DNA from: Paragonimus skrjabini miyazakii
Taxonomy: Eukaryota; Platyhelminthes; Trematoda; Plagiorchiida; Troglotrematidae
Direction: 5' to 3'
Assembly: GCA_014338405.1 (NCBI GenBank)
Contig: JTDE01000444.1
Span: 10,294 to 74,293, forward strand
Length of the DNA: 64,000 nucleotides
Shown: piece after piece, positions 14,001-29,000 of the stretch
Layout of the letters: the number at the start of each line of letters is the position of its first letter
How positions within the stretch are numbered: the first letter of the stretch is position 1
Translations under genes and position numbers: made by a program
The notes under the pieces: model-generated
The model's input: only the letters and a program-made list of their open reading frames with translations
Databases searched by the model: none
What the model was told of the DNA's origin: nothing

Positions 14001-17000
14001 AATATTGTATAGATGCCCCAGTTCGTCTTCAGAAATAAATTTGCGGCATCCATGATCGTGGGCTAAACTAAGGTAGGTCGCTTTCTGCATTGCGATGTTA
14101 GTGCCCAACGATCTGTTAACCTCGAAGAGGAGTTATACATATTGTAACGACTGCCACCTAGAAGAAACGCCAGGGCAGTAAGGAGGGTAACGTGGTAAAG
14201 TTAAGTTCAGTTTGTTGACTGAGAGCGTCGATGAATTTTGGCGGTTCCTTCTACACAGAGTTACGTTTGCATCAGTCAAGGGTAAGGGGAATTTTGGAAA
14301 GAAAGATTAACACGCCAAACTTTTGTCAATGGAATTTTGTGTGGATGAACATATGTGAATCAACCATACCACCCAAGGTGTCAAGTCAACACACGGTTCA
14401 CTTTGGTTGGTCAACTGCATACCACACGCATTGCCGTACTTTAGGTCTGCCTGTCACAACTTAGGATGCCTTAGGCCCGGGACAGAAGAAAATGTGAACG
14501 GTGAGTAAGGTGTACCGACCAAGTATGTGAACATACTGTCGGCGCTTTACTCCCATACTTCGGCTCAGGTTAGGGTTTACGATGAGCTGTCTGACAGCAC
14601 CAGAAGCGGCGTTCGTCAAGGCTGTCTCCTTTCACCATTTTTGTTTAATTTCATCATGGACGAAATAATGGAAGACTGTTTGCGTCACTCAAATGATGCC
14701 GGTGTGGACCTCCCACCTGGTGGAAGGCTGACTGATCTTGATTATGCTGACGATAAGGTGTTGCTGTTTGACAACTTTCAAGCGGCACAAGCAACGCTGA
14801 ATGCAATTTCTCGTTCTGCTAAGTACTTCGGAATGCGCTTTGCAGCCTCGAAATGTAAAGTGCTTCTGCAAGATTGCTGTGATCACGTAGGTTTAATGTT
14901 AGATAATGAAGTCATGGAGGTTGTTGACCGGTTTGTATATCTGGGAAGCTGCACCAGCGGCGGCGGCGGAGGTGTAGAGAATGAAATAGAGGTGCGTATT
15001 TCTAAGGCTAGGGCGGTGTTTACTAATCTGAGGTACTTATGGCGACGGAAAGGTATCTCTCTGAAGCTTAAGGGTCGCGTATATCGAACAACAGTGAGGG
15101 CTGTATTACTTTACGGCAGCGAAACATGGCCGATCAGAGTAGAGGACGTGAACCGCCTCCAGGTATTCGACCGCCGATGTCTGCGTTCAATCGCTCGTAT
15201 CGGGTGGCACCAACGAGTGATCAACGAGGAGGTTAAGAAGCGGGTGTTTGGCACTGATTGTCAAACGAGTTCTTTCGTTCAGTCCTTACACTTGCACAGA
15301 CTTAGATGGTTAGGTCATGTACTAAGGATGCCAGCTAATCGCTTGCCACACCGAGCACTGTTTGCCGACGCTGCGGCCGATTGGCGTAAGGTGCGAGGTG
15401 GACAGGTGATGACCTGGTGTAGATAAATGGAATCGTTCACGAAAGGGTTGGGCACTGTAGATCGGGTTCGTCTCCCGGGTTGGAGCCCTCGCGACTCAGA
15501 GAGTCGGTGGCTTGAAACTTTGGGTGAGATGGCGGCTAACCGAGCTCAGTGGCGTGAATGTTGTCATTGTTTGGCCGAGTTGTCTGATGTGAATGCACTT
15601 AATGACGCGGGGCAGTGAAAGCCGTAAGGAAGCTGTCTTGTTGATGACGCCTTACTTTCACTTCCAGCTTGGTTGTTTGTTTGCAAGGTGTAGGCGCCTT
15701 GATGTTGTCTGTTTGAATGTAGACGTAGCTATTTTTAGCGGTTAGGTCCCCTACCCTCTCCCTTTTTTCTTCTTTCTTCCTAAACAGGGTTTGTTTCTTC
15801 GTGGTTCTGTGGCAGTTGAGCATTAGTGTGAACCACTGATGTATTGCTGTCTATGATGATGATGATGATAATGAGTAAGGTTAGAACATAGAAAGAAAAC
15901 GCTTAACGTCTCCGGTTTCTTTTTTTGTTTGAGGCTCCAACCGAGCCCTAAAGACTGCATAGCAAGTTGATTTGTGTAGTTTCATACAATTTCCTTTGCG
16001 TAACTTATCAATGCAACAGTGCTTACCTCGCGTCCTCTTTTTCGACTCTGTCTGCAGGTGTTTGGTGGATTTCTCACCAAACCAATAACCGAGGAGCAAA
16101 TTTGGAAGATCGTTACTCCATCTGCTGGTCTCTTATGTCTTCTCATCGTAATCCTGCTACGTTGCACGTGCAGGCGGCTGCTTTATCTCCCGGATGCACG
16201 CCGGATGACCCGTTACCTAGTTGGCGGCAGGAGCCACCACTTTTACTAATTGGTCCAGATAATAGCGGTCATGCAGATGACTCAGTGAATTCACCGTCAG
16301 TCGAAGATGTTGATGCATTTCTCGATTTCATCTTTCATCCCAGCCGTTTATCCTGGTTTGCCATCGCAAATGCCCTAAAGGTCAGTTGAATCTGTGTAAA
16401 TGTGCACAAATTTGACATGAACTACTTAGATTGTTACGAAATTACCGCATTATGCCCTTACTTTTCGTGAAAGTGGTATTACCCATGACCGATCGTATGC
16501 GGATTCCTGACTTCTTCTGCCGTCTTACTCTGATCTTCAGGCTTGCTTGCTATGCTTATTCTGAGAAGAGAGGAACCATTCTGACTAAGACATCGGGCCT
16601 TTCAGGTGTGGCTATGTTAAACAAGCCAAAGAGGGGCAACTAGTTTAAAGGCAGCTGCACTTGTGATTAAGTGGCACACTACTGACACTCCATTGGAGCG
16701 ATTGAGTACACCTGTGTGTACACAACAGAGCTATTTTTCTCCTTCCAGCTCTGCTATTTCCCGTATAGAGGAGAAACGGATAAACAAAAGTTACCTTGCA
16801 CAACGAGCCCAACGATTGGCGTTGACCTTCAGTGTGTAATTCACTGTAGTCGGAAAACGCGCCCTGTTTCCTGTTACCTACCACGTCAAGTTGTGGAGCC
16901 AGCGGCCCCACTTCACGACAAAAACGACCAGGATATACGGGAAGTTAGTATTTTTTCAACAGACCAGCGCAATTCTTTTCACTTTCCTCTCTAGTTGCAT

Positions 17001-20000
17001 ATCATTTTCATTCATTCAGGTCAAGGCGACTAGCAAATGTTTGCGCTCTCACTATCTGCGCTATCCGTCAACTACGTCAGCAAGCTTCTGTAGTGAACAC
17101 TTTCGAATCTGGGACTTAACGCTTGCATCAGCGACAGCGATGTAGAGGCTGAAATAGAAACGCATATCCTTACGGCTAGGGCTGTATTCACCCTATGGGG
17201 GCACAAAAGTATCTCTCCGAAATCTAAGAGTCGCGTATATAAGGTGACAGGGAGGGCTGTGTTACTTCACGGCAGCGGAACAAGGCCGCTCAGGTTAGAA
17301 GACGTGAACCTTCTTCAGACATTTGGCCACCGACGTCTGCGTTCGATCGCTTGCGTCGGGTGGCACCAATGAGTAAGCAACGTGGAGATTAGGAAGTGGG
17401 TGTTTGACACTGATTCTCAAGCGAGTTCTTTCGTTCAATCTTTAAATTTGCACAGACTTAGTTGGCTAGATCATGTCATAAGGATGCCAGTCAGTCGTCT
17501 GCTACACCAAGCACTGTTTACCGACGCAGCGGCCGACTGGCGCACGGTGCGAGGTGGATAGATGATGGCCGGGAGTGAAGAAATGAAATCGTTTACGAAG
17601 GTGTTGGTCAGTGTAGATCGGGTTCGTCTCCCAGGCTGGGAACCTTGCGACTCACAGAGTCGGTGGCTGCAACGTTAGGTGAGATGCGGCTGCCCGAGCT
17701 CAGTGACGTGAATGTTGTCGTTGTTTGTTATGTGAGTTCATTTAATGACGCGGGGAGGTGAAAGCCGTAATGAAGATGTCTTGCTAATGACGCCTCCTTC
17801 TGATTTTTAGCTCGGTTGTTTGTTTGCATGATGTAGGCATCTTGATGTTGAGTGTTTGAATGCAGACGTAGCTATTTTTTTAGCAGTTAAGTCCCTTCTC
17901 GTCCTCTTCATTTCGTCATCTCTTCTTGTGCAAGGTTTGTGTTTTTGTTCCTCGTGGTCATGTGGCAGTTAAACATCAATGTGAACCACTAATGTTTCGT
18001 CGTCTATGATGGTGATGGTCCCTGTGTTGTTTTTCGTTCTAATTAGCCGCTGCGGAATGTTGCATGGCAAGATTTATTTCGTAGAGTATCTGTTGATAAT
18101 GAAGTCGATTCTTGTAACCAAGCTGGATTGGATATCATATTGCATTTTAGGACAGAACAGAGCCCGCTCGATTGTATCGAATTAAACAATGGTTCTTACG
18201 CCTCCAGACTTAGTGCTTCAGTCAAAGTCTGTGAACACAGACCAAGTGAACGTTGTTCGTCTGTCGTATCTGCGTATATATGCCAATGGGCAGTAGTTTA
18301 TTTGCTACCAAGGAGGCCTACGATGCACTCTGATACATATTAAACACTTAGACATCATTGTGGTCACTGGCGACATGGCCGCACAACTTGCTTGTCTTAT
18401 ACTGGAAGAAAAACAGCTGCTTGACATTTTTTGGTGTCCAAACGCGACGCGTTGGTAATGGCGGTCGGCCATTACAGTTAAGCGCATCTCGCTGACTTAA
18501 CATGCGATTTTGCGCTTCTGAACGCAGAAGGCGCTAAGTCATCGCGTGGAGACCGCCGTATGTAACTCAACAAATGCTCACAGTTAATGGTGGTGGTGAG
18601 ATTTTGTTAAAGTTTGTTGTTTATTTCGGATCAACTACTTCGATTCAGACCATGTCGTTGTTTGTGCCCGCTTTTGATCGTTTGCCCGGTGGTTATATGG
18701 TTATATGTTCATAAGTATTGAATGTTCAGTTAGGAATTGAGCGACGAAGGTTTACGGGTATCAGGCAGCACTGATAAGCAAACTGCCTAGGTCACAACGG
18801 TGAGGCAAATCAAACGAACACTAGGCAGAAATCTCAGTTATGTCAGCCCATTGTAAGGAGGTCTCTTCCAAAGGAGGACTACAAATACGGCAGCAGTTCA
18901 TTTTACTCAATTTGGAAACGCATATGGGCATACATCGCCTAATCTTCTTGACCGTGAATATGTCAGAGACGGTCGTGATCTAAATCGCAAACTTAGGAAG
19001 TATCTGTATGATGAGCATAAATTTCATTCGGCCGAGCGGACTAAACACATCGAAGAGATAATTCTACCAGTAAATATTTGGGTGTTGTTTTTCCTGATAC
19101 TTGTGTGTACTGACAGTCGACAGTGTTGGCGAGACTATACGTGATACTGTTTGTCGACAAATGTTTACAGCTTACCGCTATGGACTGAGGACCTTGACGA
19201 AGAGCTCAGCTGGTCTGAACTGGCTTGTGCAACTATGGACAGTACTTGTAATTATATTTCCGACGATCGCCCGCTAGAAATCGAAGTGGTTTTAGAGTTT
19301 AAGATATTGAAATGCAACAGGGCTTCAAGTTTGGACCTTCTTTCCCAAACTCTTTTCAACGGTGGTCTTAAGTAGTTAACGCACGGACTGACCACACTGC
19401 TTTGTTCCATTTGGAAAATTGAAGAGGTACTTCGTGATCGATGCTTATCGACAAACATCATATTCAGAATTTGTGCCGGTACATTATATGACAACAACGG
19501 AAATCTCTATCGTATCTAAGATAATCACACGAAGACTTTAACAACATATAAAGTACTAAGTATACAACTAGCAGGTAGGCTTTCGAACCGATCGCGTACG
19601 TGTTTGTTGGAGTCTCAATTTGCGACGGATACTGGGGCTTCGACACTATTTGTTATCGGCCAGCGGTCGTAGTAATTTGGACTTATGCGTGGCTTCGTTT
19701 ACTTCGTTTACTCTAAGATAACTGCTTGATAGACAATGATCTGGGAAGGGAAATTGGAGATCTGGAGGAGCATAGAGTGGAGTTTTTGCTAAGTGGTAAA
19801 CGGACTGATGTAGGGTGCACATACGACATTGGTTCTCTTGCTTTTTTTGCAGGCAACTTACAGATCTTGTTGAACTGGTTGAATGATATGGCTGGCCTGT
19901 ATGGTACCTAATTTGCACTTTCAAATTGTGACATGTTACTGGATTCCTCTTTTCAAAATGGGGGCCCGAAGTCTATGTGACAAACACATAGGCATCAGTT

Positions 20001-23000
20001 TGGTGTCTGTTACGTCGAAGATACTCATTGGCCTCATTTTACGTTGGCTCACTAAGCCCAGAAAAAGTCAGATACGTGAAGAACATGCAGGATTCCGATC
20101 CGCTGCATTGTCTATGTCGTGACTATTCGGATAATTTTTGCATGGTATTTAATGACTACTGGTGTTTTCATTGGTGACTGTTTGGTAGTTATCTTATTTG
20201 ATATGTGTCGGCATATTTTTTTACAAAACGCTTTAGCGAACTTGTGTAGTTTTAATTTCTGGCTCTCTATTGCATCTGTCATTTACTTTGCCTGATTAAC
20301 ACAACAGTGTTCTTTTATCGTATCTGCACATGTCTCCTTTTTGTGGTAGTCATTACGTGAAAGTCATCAACTTACGAACCGAAACTTTTTACCTGCGGAT
20401 AATATGGATGAACTTCGTTCTCAAGTGCGCGCCACTCTCCTAGAAGAAGTAAGTCTATCTTTCTTTTTCCACTCAAGCCCCCTCTTACATGTACACATTT
20501 CGAACGTGTTCTAAATTTTTGTAAATGGTGCCTCATAAAAATAAACGAATATTCCTATCCAGAGACAGTTATGGTAATATAGTCTTCAACGATTATTGGA
20601 TCGTCTGTTTTATTACGCGCTCAATCGCTTGCCCCAAAAGCAAGAAGGAGAAGAGACGCGGCAACATCGTTTACTGTAAGACCAAGTCAGAATTAGGCTA
20701 CAGAGCTCTAAATTCTTAGGGTGAAGCGATTCTCATTCATGACCGGCAAGACGCGCAGCAAATCAAATCAGACGATCATACATGGCCGACAGACACAGAT
20801 CGAATCAAATGAAACAGTCATATATGACAGTTAGGGTGTTGGAACAAGTTACGTTATAGGGGGCATCGGAAAGCAAACGCGAGGAAACAGTCCGGATATC
20901 ACACAGGCGTTTGACCGCACGTCTGCAGTCTGACTGGTTGAGTGAAACCATACCACAACCTATGACCATACCATCGAAACTGGGTCGATCGATCGATATA
21001 GGGTGATGCATCTTAGGTGTTTTGTTAGGAAATGCACCTCTCAACAAAGAGCGATCGTACTTAACAGAAAGTCGATATAACCATGATCAAGGTTTGTGGT
21101 AAACTCAAGTGCGGATTCCCATAACATCATTTGGTGGCAAATCCGTCAGATGTGTTGGTACTGCTGCTAAATGAAATCAACTTCGTTACTCACCTATTTA
21201 TTATAAAAGCTATTTAAACAACAGTTGGGTTAAGTTTAAATGAGATTAAACAGAAAACAGTTGTACTGTTACATCTCTAATGAGGACTTGACGAACCTTA
21301 TACTTGATTATGAATGTGTCTTTTGGTTTTACTTGATAGATAGTAGGAATCAGTTCTAAAATGGGCTTCTGCAAACTATTGCAGTGCTATTTTGGGAGGT
21401 GTTCTCGCAGCGGTACCGGTTTGACAACAACATTTGGGATGATGCACACAAAAGAATGAAGGGAATCTAGACAGGTGTTCCTTGAGATATGGTCCTAATG
21501 CTAAGCAGTCTTTGAATTATTTGATAACCTGTGTCATAGTTGCATTCAAAGTGGGCAGTCGATAATGTTGCCGGTTATTTTGCCCTCATTTACCAAACGA
21601 ATACGATTGGCTTCTGTTCGCTGTCTAGATGATGTCTTCTTTTTTGAATGTTTTCGTCTATGAATCTTCGGCAATATCCCTGTGGATTAAGGGCGTCTTG
21701 AATATGCCGCGAACTCCATCGTGTAAGGCTTTTAGAGCAACTAATCATTTGTGCTGTGGATGTCAACCACGTGAGTATGTATGCTGATCAGTTCATATTG
21801 TTCCTGAATTGCCGGTTGTATCGATTCATCCTCTCAACGTAGCAAGTTACACAGATAAGACTGACTAGTGGTTTATTATTTCTTTCCATTTCAGTAGCTG
21901 AGCTTATCACTGGAGTGAAAGCACTAGACATTAGCTAATAGGGCCTGGGCGATCGATCGGGTGAACCATGACATTCACGAAGCGCCTATAAAAGTTGAAA
22001 TCATCGATGACTTAATGGATTTCGGCTGGGTTGCAGGTTAGTCATCAATATATCTGCTGATGGCAGCCTAATGAGTATGACCGAAAATAGGTGTTTGTTA
22101 AATTGGTTTTCGATTATTTCCACAATAATTTAGAAAGGATGTATGGACTGGATGTTAAGATGGGAGTAGGCAGACCAGTGGTTTGATAGATGTAGTCAAT
22201 TGTCACGTTGCAGCTAGTACGACTTCGTCGAATGCTACGTTGCTTGTATTATGTTTGTAGTAGATCAGCTGAGGAGTCCTGACGAAATAGCTGTTTACCA
22301 TAGCGCAAGTCAATGTCGGTTTTGTCATTAAACCTATTCCACACGAACGCGTTACCTTCTTAAATGTTCCACTGTTTTGCCATCCAGATAACCTGCCAAA
22401 TCACAAGATGCATTCGAAAATCAGTTACTTAAACAATTTGGGATTTTTTCCACTGCTTTGCAAGCGGCCTGAAATATACATTCCATTGCTGACGAAAGTA
22501 GATTTTTTTAAAGAGTTTTCTAAGAAATGGTTTCACGAAATCATCTATTCACAAAATCGTGGTCATTAACACTCAGCAAGTAGGAAAACTTATCTCCCCG
22601 GACCGTTTAAAAGTTATACAAAGACTTGAAAACCCCGGAAATCTCGGTGATGTTAATGACGCGTATTTTTTCACACTATCTCATTCTTCTTTAATTCCAG
22701 CATGATCTGCAGATCTGTTTCGTTAACTCTCTCTTGATTAATTCTATTTGACACTAATATGAATTTTCGTTACAATGCAATAGAATCAGCCATTCCCACG
22801 CACTCTACGACTATAGTACTAGTTCGGACAATGTTACCTAGCCGTTCGTCTTGAAGTGCATCTGAAAAAGCTGACGGTTTGCTGTATACGAAGCTTTATG
22901 TCGTCTTCGTTTAAGCGGTTAGGTTTTCCTTGCTATCTTAGCGACAATCCCTCGATTGGATGCAGAAGAATCTACCAAAGCCAACATTCTACGTTATTCC

Positions 23001-26000
23001 GGTAATTCTTGTGATGTATGTTTCATGCCGGTTAACCTACCACTTGTTCTTTTCCAGTTCTTTCAGAATTCTGATTCGAGCGATTTTTTGACCATCTTGA
23101 AGACGTTCCATTCCACTGCCGTTGACTACCACGACTACGGTCTGCAACCGCTTGGTTTGTTTGAAATTCCTTTTGGATCCTGTCTGCTTTATCCCGAATC
23201 ACCAAACCACGCACCATTTACTCCGGGATTGGTTGTTGTTCGTCGTTGGGGCTTCTCAGTTTTGCGCCCGTTGCACCGTTACGAACGACTTCTGTGGAAT
23301 CAGTTACCTGAACAACCACTCTGTATTCCCATAGGTCAGTTTCCTTTTTTCTGTGTTCCACCGTGATGGGGTTTTTGCAAGCAGTTTATATGGTTGATCT
23401 TTCGTTTTTCCGTCACAATCAGAGTAAGCCTTAAACCATCCTGTTGGCAGTATGGTTTCTTCTGGCTGTTTTAGTTATGCTGATATTCAGCCAGTAAAGT
23501 CTTACCTCTGCAGTCTGAGTAGTTTTGCTGTGTAGTTGCGAAACGTGGCCGGCAAATTGCAGTAGTTGGCATCAGTGGTGCTGTGGTTTGGACAGTGTGA
23601 CTCACGTGTTGATTCGGATGCTAAGGTCCCCTACTCTGTTGATTCTGTTACTCACAGCTTGAGATGCAGTGTGGTCAACGGTTTACCTGGGAACACAGTT
23701 GCTGGTGAGTTGGAAACTCTGGACTGTGTTCATTTTCCAGCGTAAAGATAAGTTCTTCTTCAGCTGCAGAGATCATCATTATCATCATAGACAGCAATAC
23801 GTAAGTGGTACTCACGGGTGCCTAACTGCCATACAACCATGGAAAAAAGCAAACCGTGTACAGAAAGAGAGAAAGGCTACATCTTTATCCAAACATTCAG
23901 ACTACACCTTGCAAGCAACAACTAGGCTGTAGGTGGAGGTAAGGCGTCATCAGCAAGACACCTTCATTACGGCTTCCACCTCCCCGCGTCATTAAATGGA
24001 CTCACTTCACAGACAACCTGGACAAACAACAACATTCACGCCATTGAGCTCGGTCAGCCGCACCTCACCTAACGTTTTAGCCACCGGCTGTGAGCCACAA
24101 GGTTCCCAGCCTGGGAGACGAACCCGATCTACACTGGCCAACACCTTCGTAAACGATTTCATTTGTCTACGCCAGGTCATCATCTGTCCACCTTGTGCCT
24201 TACGCCAGTCGGCCGCGGCGTTGGCAAACAGTGCTCGTTGTATCAGACGGCTGACTGGCGTCCTTATGACATGACATGACCAACTAAGTCTGTGTAACTG
24301 TAAAGATTGAACGAAAGAACTTGTTTGAGAATCAGTGTCAAACACCCGCTTCCTAACTTCAACGTTGCTTACTCATTGGTGCCACCCGATGCAAGCGATC
24401 GAACGCAGACGTCGGTGGCCAAATATCTGAAGAAAGTTCACGTCTTTTAACCTGAGCGGCCTTGTTCCGCTGCCGTGAAGTAACATAGCCCTCCCTGTCA
24501 CCTTATATACGCGACTCTAAGATTTCAGAAAGATACCTTTGTGCCGCCGTAGGTGCACGAGATTGGCGAATACCACCCTTGCCGTAAGGATATGCGCTTC
24601 CGTTTCATTCTCTACGTCGCAGCCGCTGATGCAGCCTCTAACGTACACAAATCAGCCAGTAACCTCCATGACTTCATTATCTAACATTAAATCTGTGTAA
24701 TCACAGCAACCTTAGATGAGTACTGTGTACTTCGAGGCTGCAATGCGCGTTCCAAAGTACTTAACAGAACGCGAAATAGCGCTCAGCGTTGTTTGTATCG
24801 CTTGAAAGTTGTCAATCAGCAACAGTTTGTAATCAGCCTAATCAAGATAATTCAGTCTTCCACCAGGTAGGAGGTCCACGCCGGCATCTTGTGAGTGCCG
24901 CAGACAGTCCTCCATCATTTCATCTATAACAAAATTAAGCAGAAATGGTGAAAGTGGATAGCCTTGACGTACGCCGCTGTTGGTGTTAAAACTGTCAGAC
25001 AGTTCACCGTAAACCCTAACCTAAGCTGGCGTAGTGGGGATAGATCGCCGACAGTATGTTCACTTACTTAGTTGGTACATCCGTGCGTTTAGACCACTCT
25101 AAAAGTGTCGATCGATCCACCGAATCGAACGCACTTTTATAGTGGAAAAATACGACAATTGTTAGCTGCTGTTATACATGACGCTGTTCCAGAATTTGGC
25201 AAAAAGTAAAAATTTGGTCATTATATTCCCCCTACGGGGTGAAATCCTGCCTGTTCTTTTTTACTGTTTGCTTCTCGAGCTGCAGTGAGTCGACGAAGTA
25301 CAACGGATGCCGGAACCCTGGAGATGACTGGAGTTAAGCTACTTCCTTTATGGTTTTCTCAAGAGTCCTGGACTCTTTTCTTGAATATGGGAGCTATTAT
25401 CGAGTGACTGCAGCACAGAGGGTTGGTCTGCATCGTCCGCACAAGTTGAAACTACTGTGTCAAGGCCTGTATTGATGCCTGCAGAGATTAGGCTAGGTGG
25501 TACACACTCGCATTCGGCGACGTATATATTGTTATTTCACTGATGAGTCGTTTATGAAGCAGGGACGTATATTCAAGCAAGGCAAAAAGTGCTGAGAAGC
25601 TTCCAACCAAAAGTCCCCTCACCGTCCTTGACACTATAGACAAATGTGTACGCCGTATGGCACGCCAGCTGTTTGAGTACAGACACCTCGAAGTGTCGTG
25701 CATTCCATTCTCTTTCTATTAGTCTTTTCTGAATGTGATAGTTTACCCTTACCTGTTTGTTTTTTCACGTTGTTGCGTTGCAGTGAGTCACAAGTATTAA
25801 CTGCTGAATCATTGCTGTTGCTGCCAGCGGCATATCATACGTATATAGTGTGTGCAGTTTGTTTTGTTGTTCAATGTGTGACATCCTAGCTGACACAGCT
25901 GATGTCCGTCTTGATACCTCAGTAACTTCGTTATTTGTTTGATCCCCGTGAGGTCTTATCGACATAAACCATGATTGGTCAAAGTTTGTTTCTGACGGTT

Positions 26001-29000
26001 CATTTCTCTCTTCTTCACTTACGTACCACTCTTGAACTAGATCCCTGCTTCTCTGAAAGGTCAAATGATGCAGCTTCCCGTTGTATATCGCAACTTGTCG
26101 CACGTTCGCGATTGTTGCTCCAGCATTTACGTCAACATAAGCGCTGGATACAATGGAAAAATGCAGTGTATGGTGTTGAGGGATTTGTTGGCCAAGAATT
26201 TGACGTTGGTACTGATCCGAACAAACTGGTTGCTTGCATTCTGTGAGTCTTTCTTGCAACTCTGCTAATGTATTCATGTTTCCGTGATTGTACCCTTCCC
26301 GATCCGCATGGTTTTTATTTACTAGCTATCATATGATAATCTTGTTTTTTAAACAGGATAAAACAACACATCGCTCACACTCACCAAACGGTGCATTGTC
26401 TGCAGTCTCCAGTACGCGGGTTTAGCCCAATCTTCGATATGTAACATTCCATTTATCCGAAATTGTCGTGTGCTAATTCCCTAAAAGTCTGAATCAATGA
26501 ACTGTCTGGTCATGTGAATGTAACATGCCGAAGACTGGAACCATAAAGTCTACATATTCGGCCATCGTTCCTGTGGAAACTCCTAACAGTTTACATGTGT
26601 TCAGTCGTATATCGAGCTAGATGGTGATGGTTCTGGAATTGCAATTCGTTATGAGTAATATAGTCCTAATTATGTGAACGGCTTTAAACCCAGCTACAGA
26701 GGTGCCACTGATTGCGGTACGTTGTCGTGCCATTTGGCGCCTCCAGCCAGCACTATGGATGACTAAGCGATTCACAATCCGGCAAGCGGCGCTTACTAAC
26801 TCAACTCAAGGAAGTGATGTTTGTGATCTCTGTAATTGCCTGACCACTTTCTGGTCCAAGATGAGTTACAATTGTTTCGATTTCCCTGTTCTAATCGTGT
26901 TCGTGCTTTCTCATCCTGAACCGTGGTTTGAAATCTTGGTTCATTAGTGACGATGGTTTGACTAGACTTGTTGTGTTTGTTTATCACTATCTCGAGTTAA
27001 GCCACGTCACATGGGGTGATCGCGTAGACACTACGGTTGTTTCCCAGCGCCTATCTGTGAAAACATCCATTATACGATCAACTGGTCAAATAACAGAAAT
27101 TTATAAATTACAGTGGTTTGACGACGTGCTCCATATTCCAGCGTAACGTAACACTATTCACGGTGATCACCGGTGATTTCAATACCGGAAGTTGGCCAGG
27201 CAATAACTTGGTTACAATTTGTGTTGACCATAGTAGTTCCGTTGAGCAAAGTTGATAGTTGTCGCTTGTCCGGTTGTGGAATTCCTGATTACTCCAATCT
27301 TTATCTGACAGGGTATCATGTCACAGTTAATAGCACGCTTACAGCAAGATTTTCGTTAGTTTCAAATAATTTTACTCTGACGAACTCTCCGTTTTGCCAC
27401 AACATTTCATTCAGATTATTTCCTGTCACTTGAGGTAATTAACTCCATCCACAGCGACATGTGTTCAGTCTCCCGGCCGTTCATGTATGTTCTGTCTCAC
27501 CAAGTGGGATGTGATCTAGAAGACTACAAACCCTGTGATCCAATTCTAAACTGCTATATCACCACTATGATCACAGTGGACGAATCTGGTGTTCGACGAA
27601 GTTTTAACTATTTAAGGCAATCGTCAGTCAGTTTATATTCCTTTCCACCAAGGCAACTGCAGTTGCTCAGATGTACTCATATTTGCACGAGACGTCAGAT
27701 GTGCGTAAGTGTTGCATGTTGCACAATCCATGGTAGTGCTGGATCGAGATAGACTGTCTTGAAAATCAGCCATCTCGCGTGCTGGTGCTCATTTTGACCA
27801 ATAGGTAATCCTGGTGCTCAGTCAATAGAACTAACGCCATGGAATGCCGATCGTTAACACGACTGTTTTGACGCCAACAATCCCAGAATTACTAGCTGGG
27901 ACTGTAATGCTAATTCCAGAGTGGAAATGAACCACTGCGTTGAACGGCACTCGCATATTGACTAAAGTACTACAAGGCTGTTGTCAAGCCATTAGAAAGT
28001 TTGCTTACCCCTTTGAGATAAAGATGATCGGGATAAAAGTGACGCGGAATACACCTTACTTTGTATTAATTTCTGGAAAAGTACCCACTGTCACAAACTG
28101 AGAAATCTGAGTTTACAGAAGCAGATCCCTGTTTTCATTAATTTCCCATCACCACATTTTGTTAGAGAATGTAGACGGATCGGGTAGTGCTTGAAAATAA
28201 TCGTCATCAGAATTATTTTTATGCTCGTATGCTTTTGCTGGGCAGACAATGTCTGACGCTGCCCTCGGTCATCTGAGTAGCTAACTAACGGCCACGGCAG
28301 TTGCAGTGTTTGAACGAATTATCCTTGTGCACATAAGGCATGCGATTGCAGAAGTGAAACAGGAGAAGTGATTCAAAACCATCTACTTCGGGACGTTTCA
28401 TTCACTCAGGTCGCTGACGCAAGCTACAGTATGATGGCATGCGCCGGTGATCGACTGATTCAGTTCACCCACATCAATCGATATAACCTATGCAGGTTAT
28501 CCATACACAGCGAACTGCATCTCGCCTGAATGAGTCGGGTTGATTACATATCATTTTAACACGGTTATTTTCACCAAAAAGGAGATGTATACTCTCCCTG
28601 GGTCAGATTCGTAACCTCACTGGGATATTACACGTAGACAGCAACTTTTGGATAGTCAGTGATTGTGGTTAACGGCAACGTTTCATTGCTGACTCAAAAT
28701 TTCCTCAGATGAGATGAAAATCAGAAATTTCAGGGTTCTAATACCGGAAAGAGACATGCCATTACAGTATATATTATTTTTGGAAGCAGAGGCTGCTTTC
28801 CAGCCAGTTACTCCGATAGAACGAGAATATGCTTGGCTGGTTACAAAGATGAAGTTGATCTGTTTAATCAGATAAGGCTGTTCAGCAGAAAGATCAATTG
28901 TGTTTGATCCATCTGACAGTCAGCTGATCCAATCACTGTTGAAGTTCACTTAAATCGGTCCTAAACCGACCATCATATACTTAGGGGGTTATAACACTAG

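Noticed and set aside
22956..23057. Upstream extension of exon 10
   Set aside because: Open by chance; the TTTTCCAG acceptor at 23057 and the phase-0 end of exon 9 place the exon start at 23058.
25765..26277. Minus-strand open frame of 170 codons
   Set aside because: It overlaps NUP160 exon 11 on the opposite strand. Exon 11 fits on both sides in splice phase and resembles the expected helix; the minus frame has no recognisable domain.
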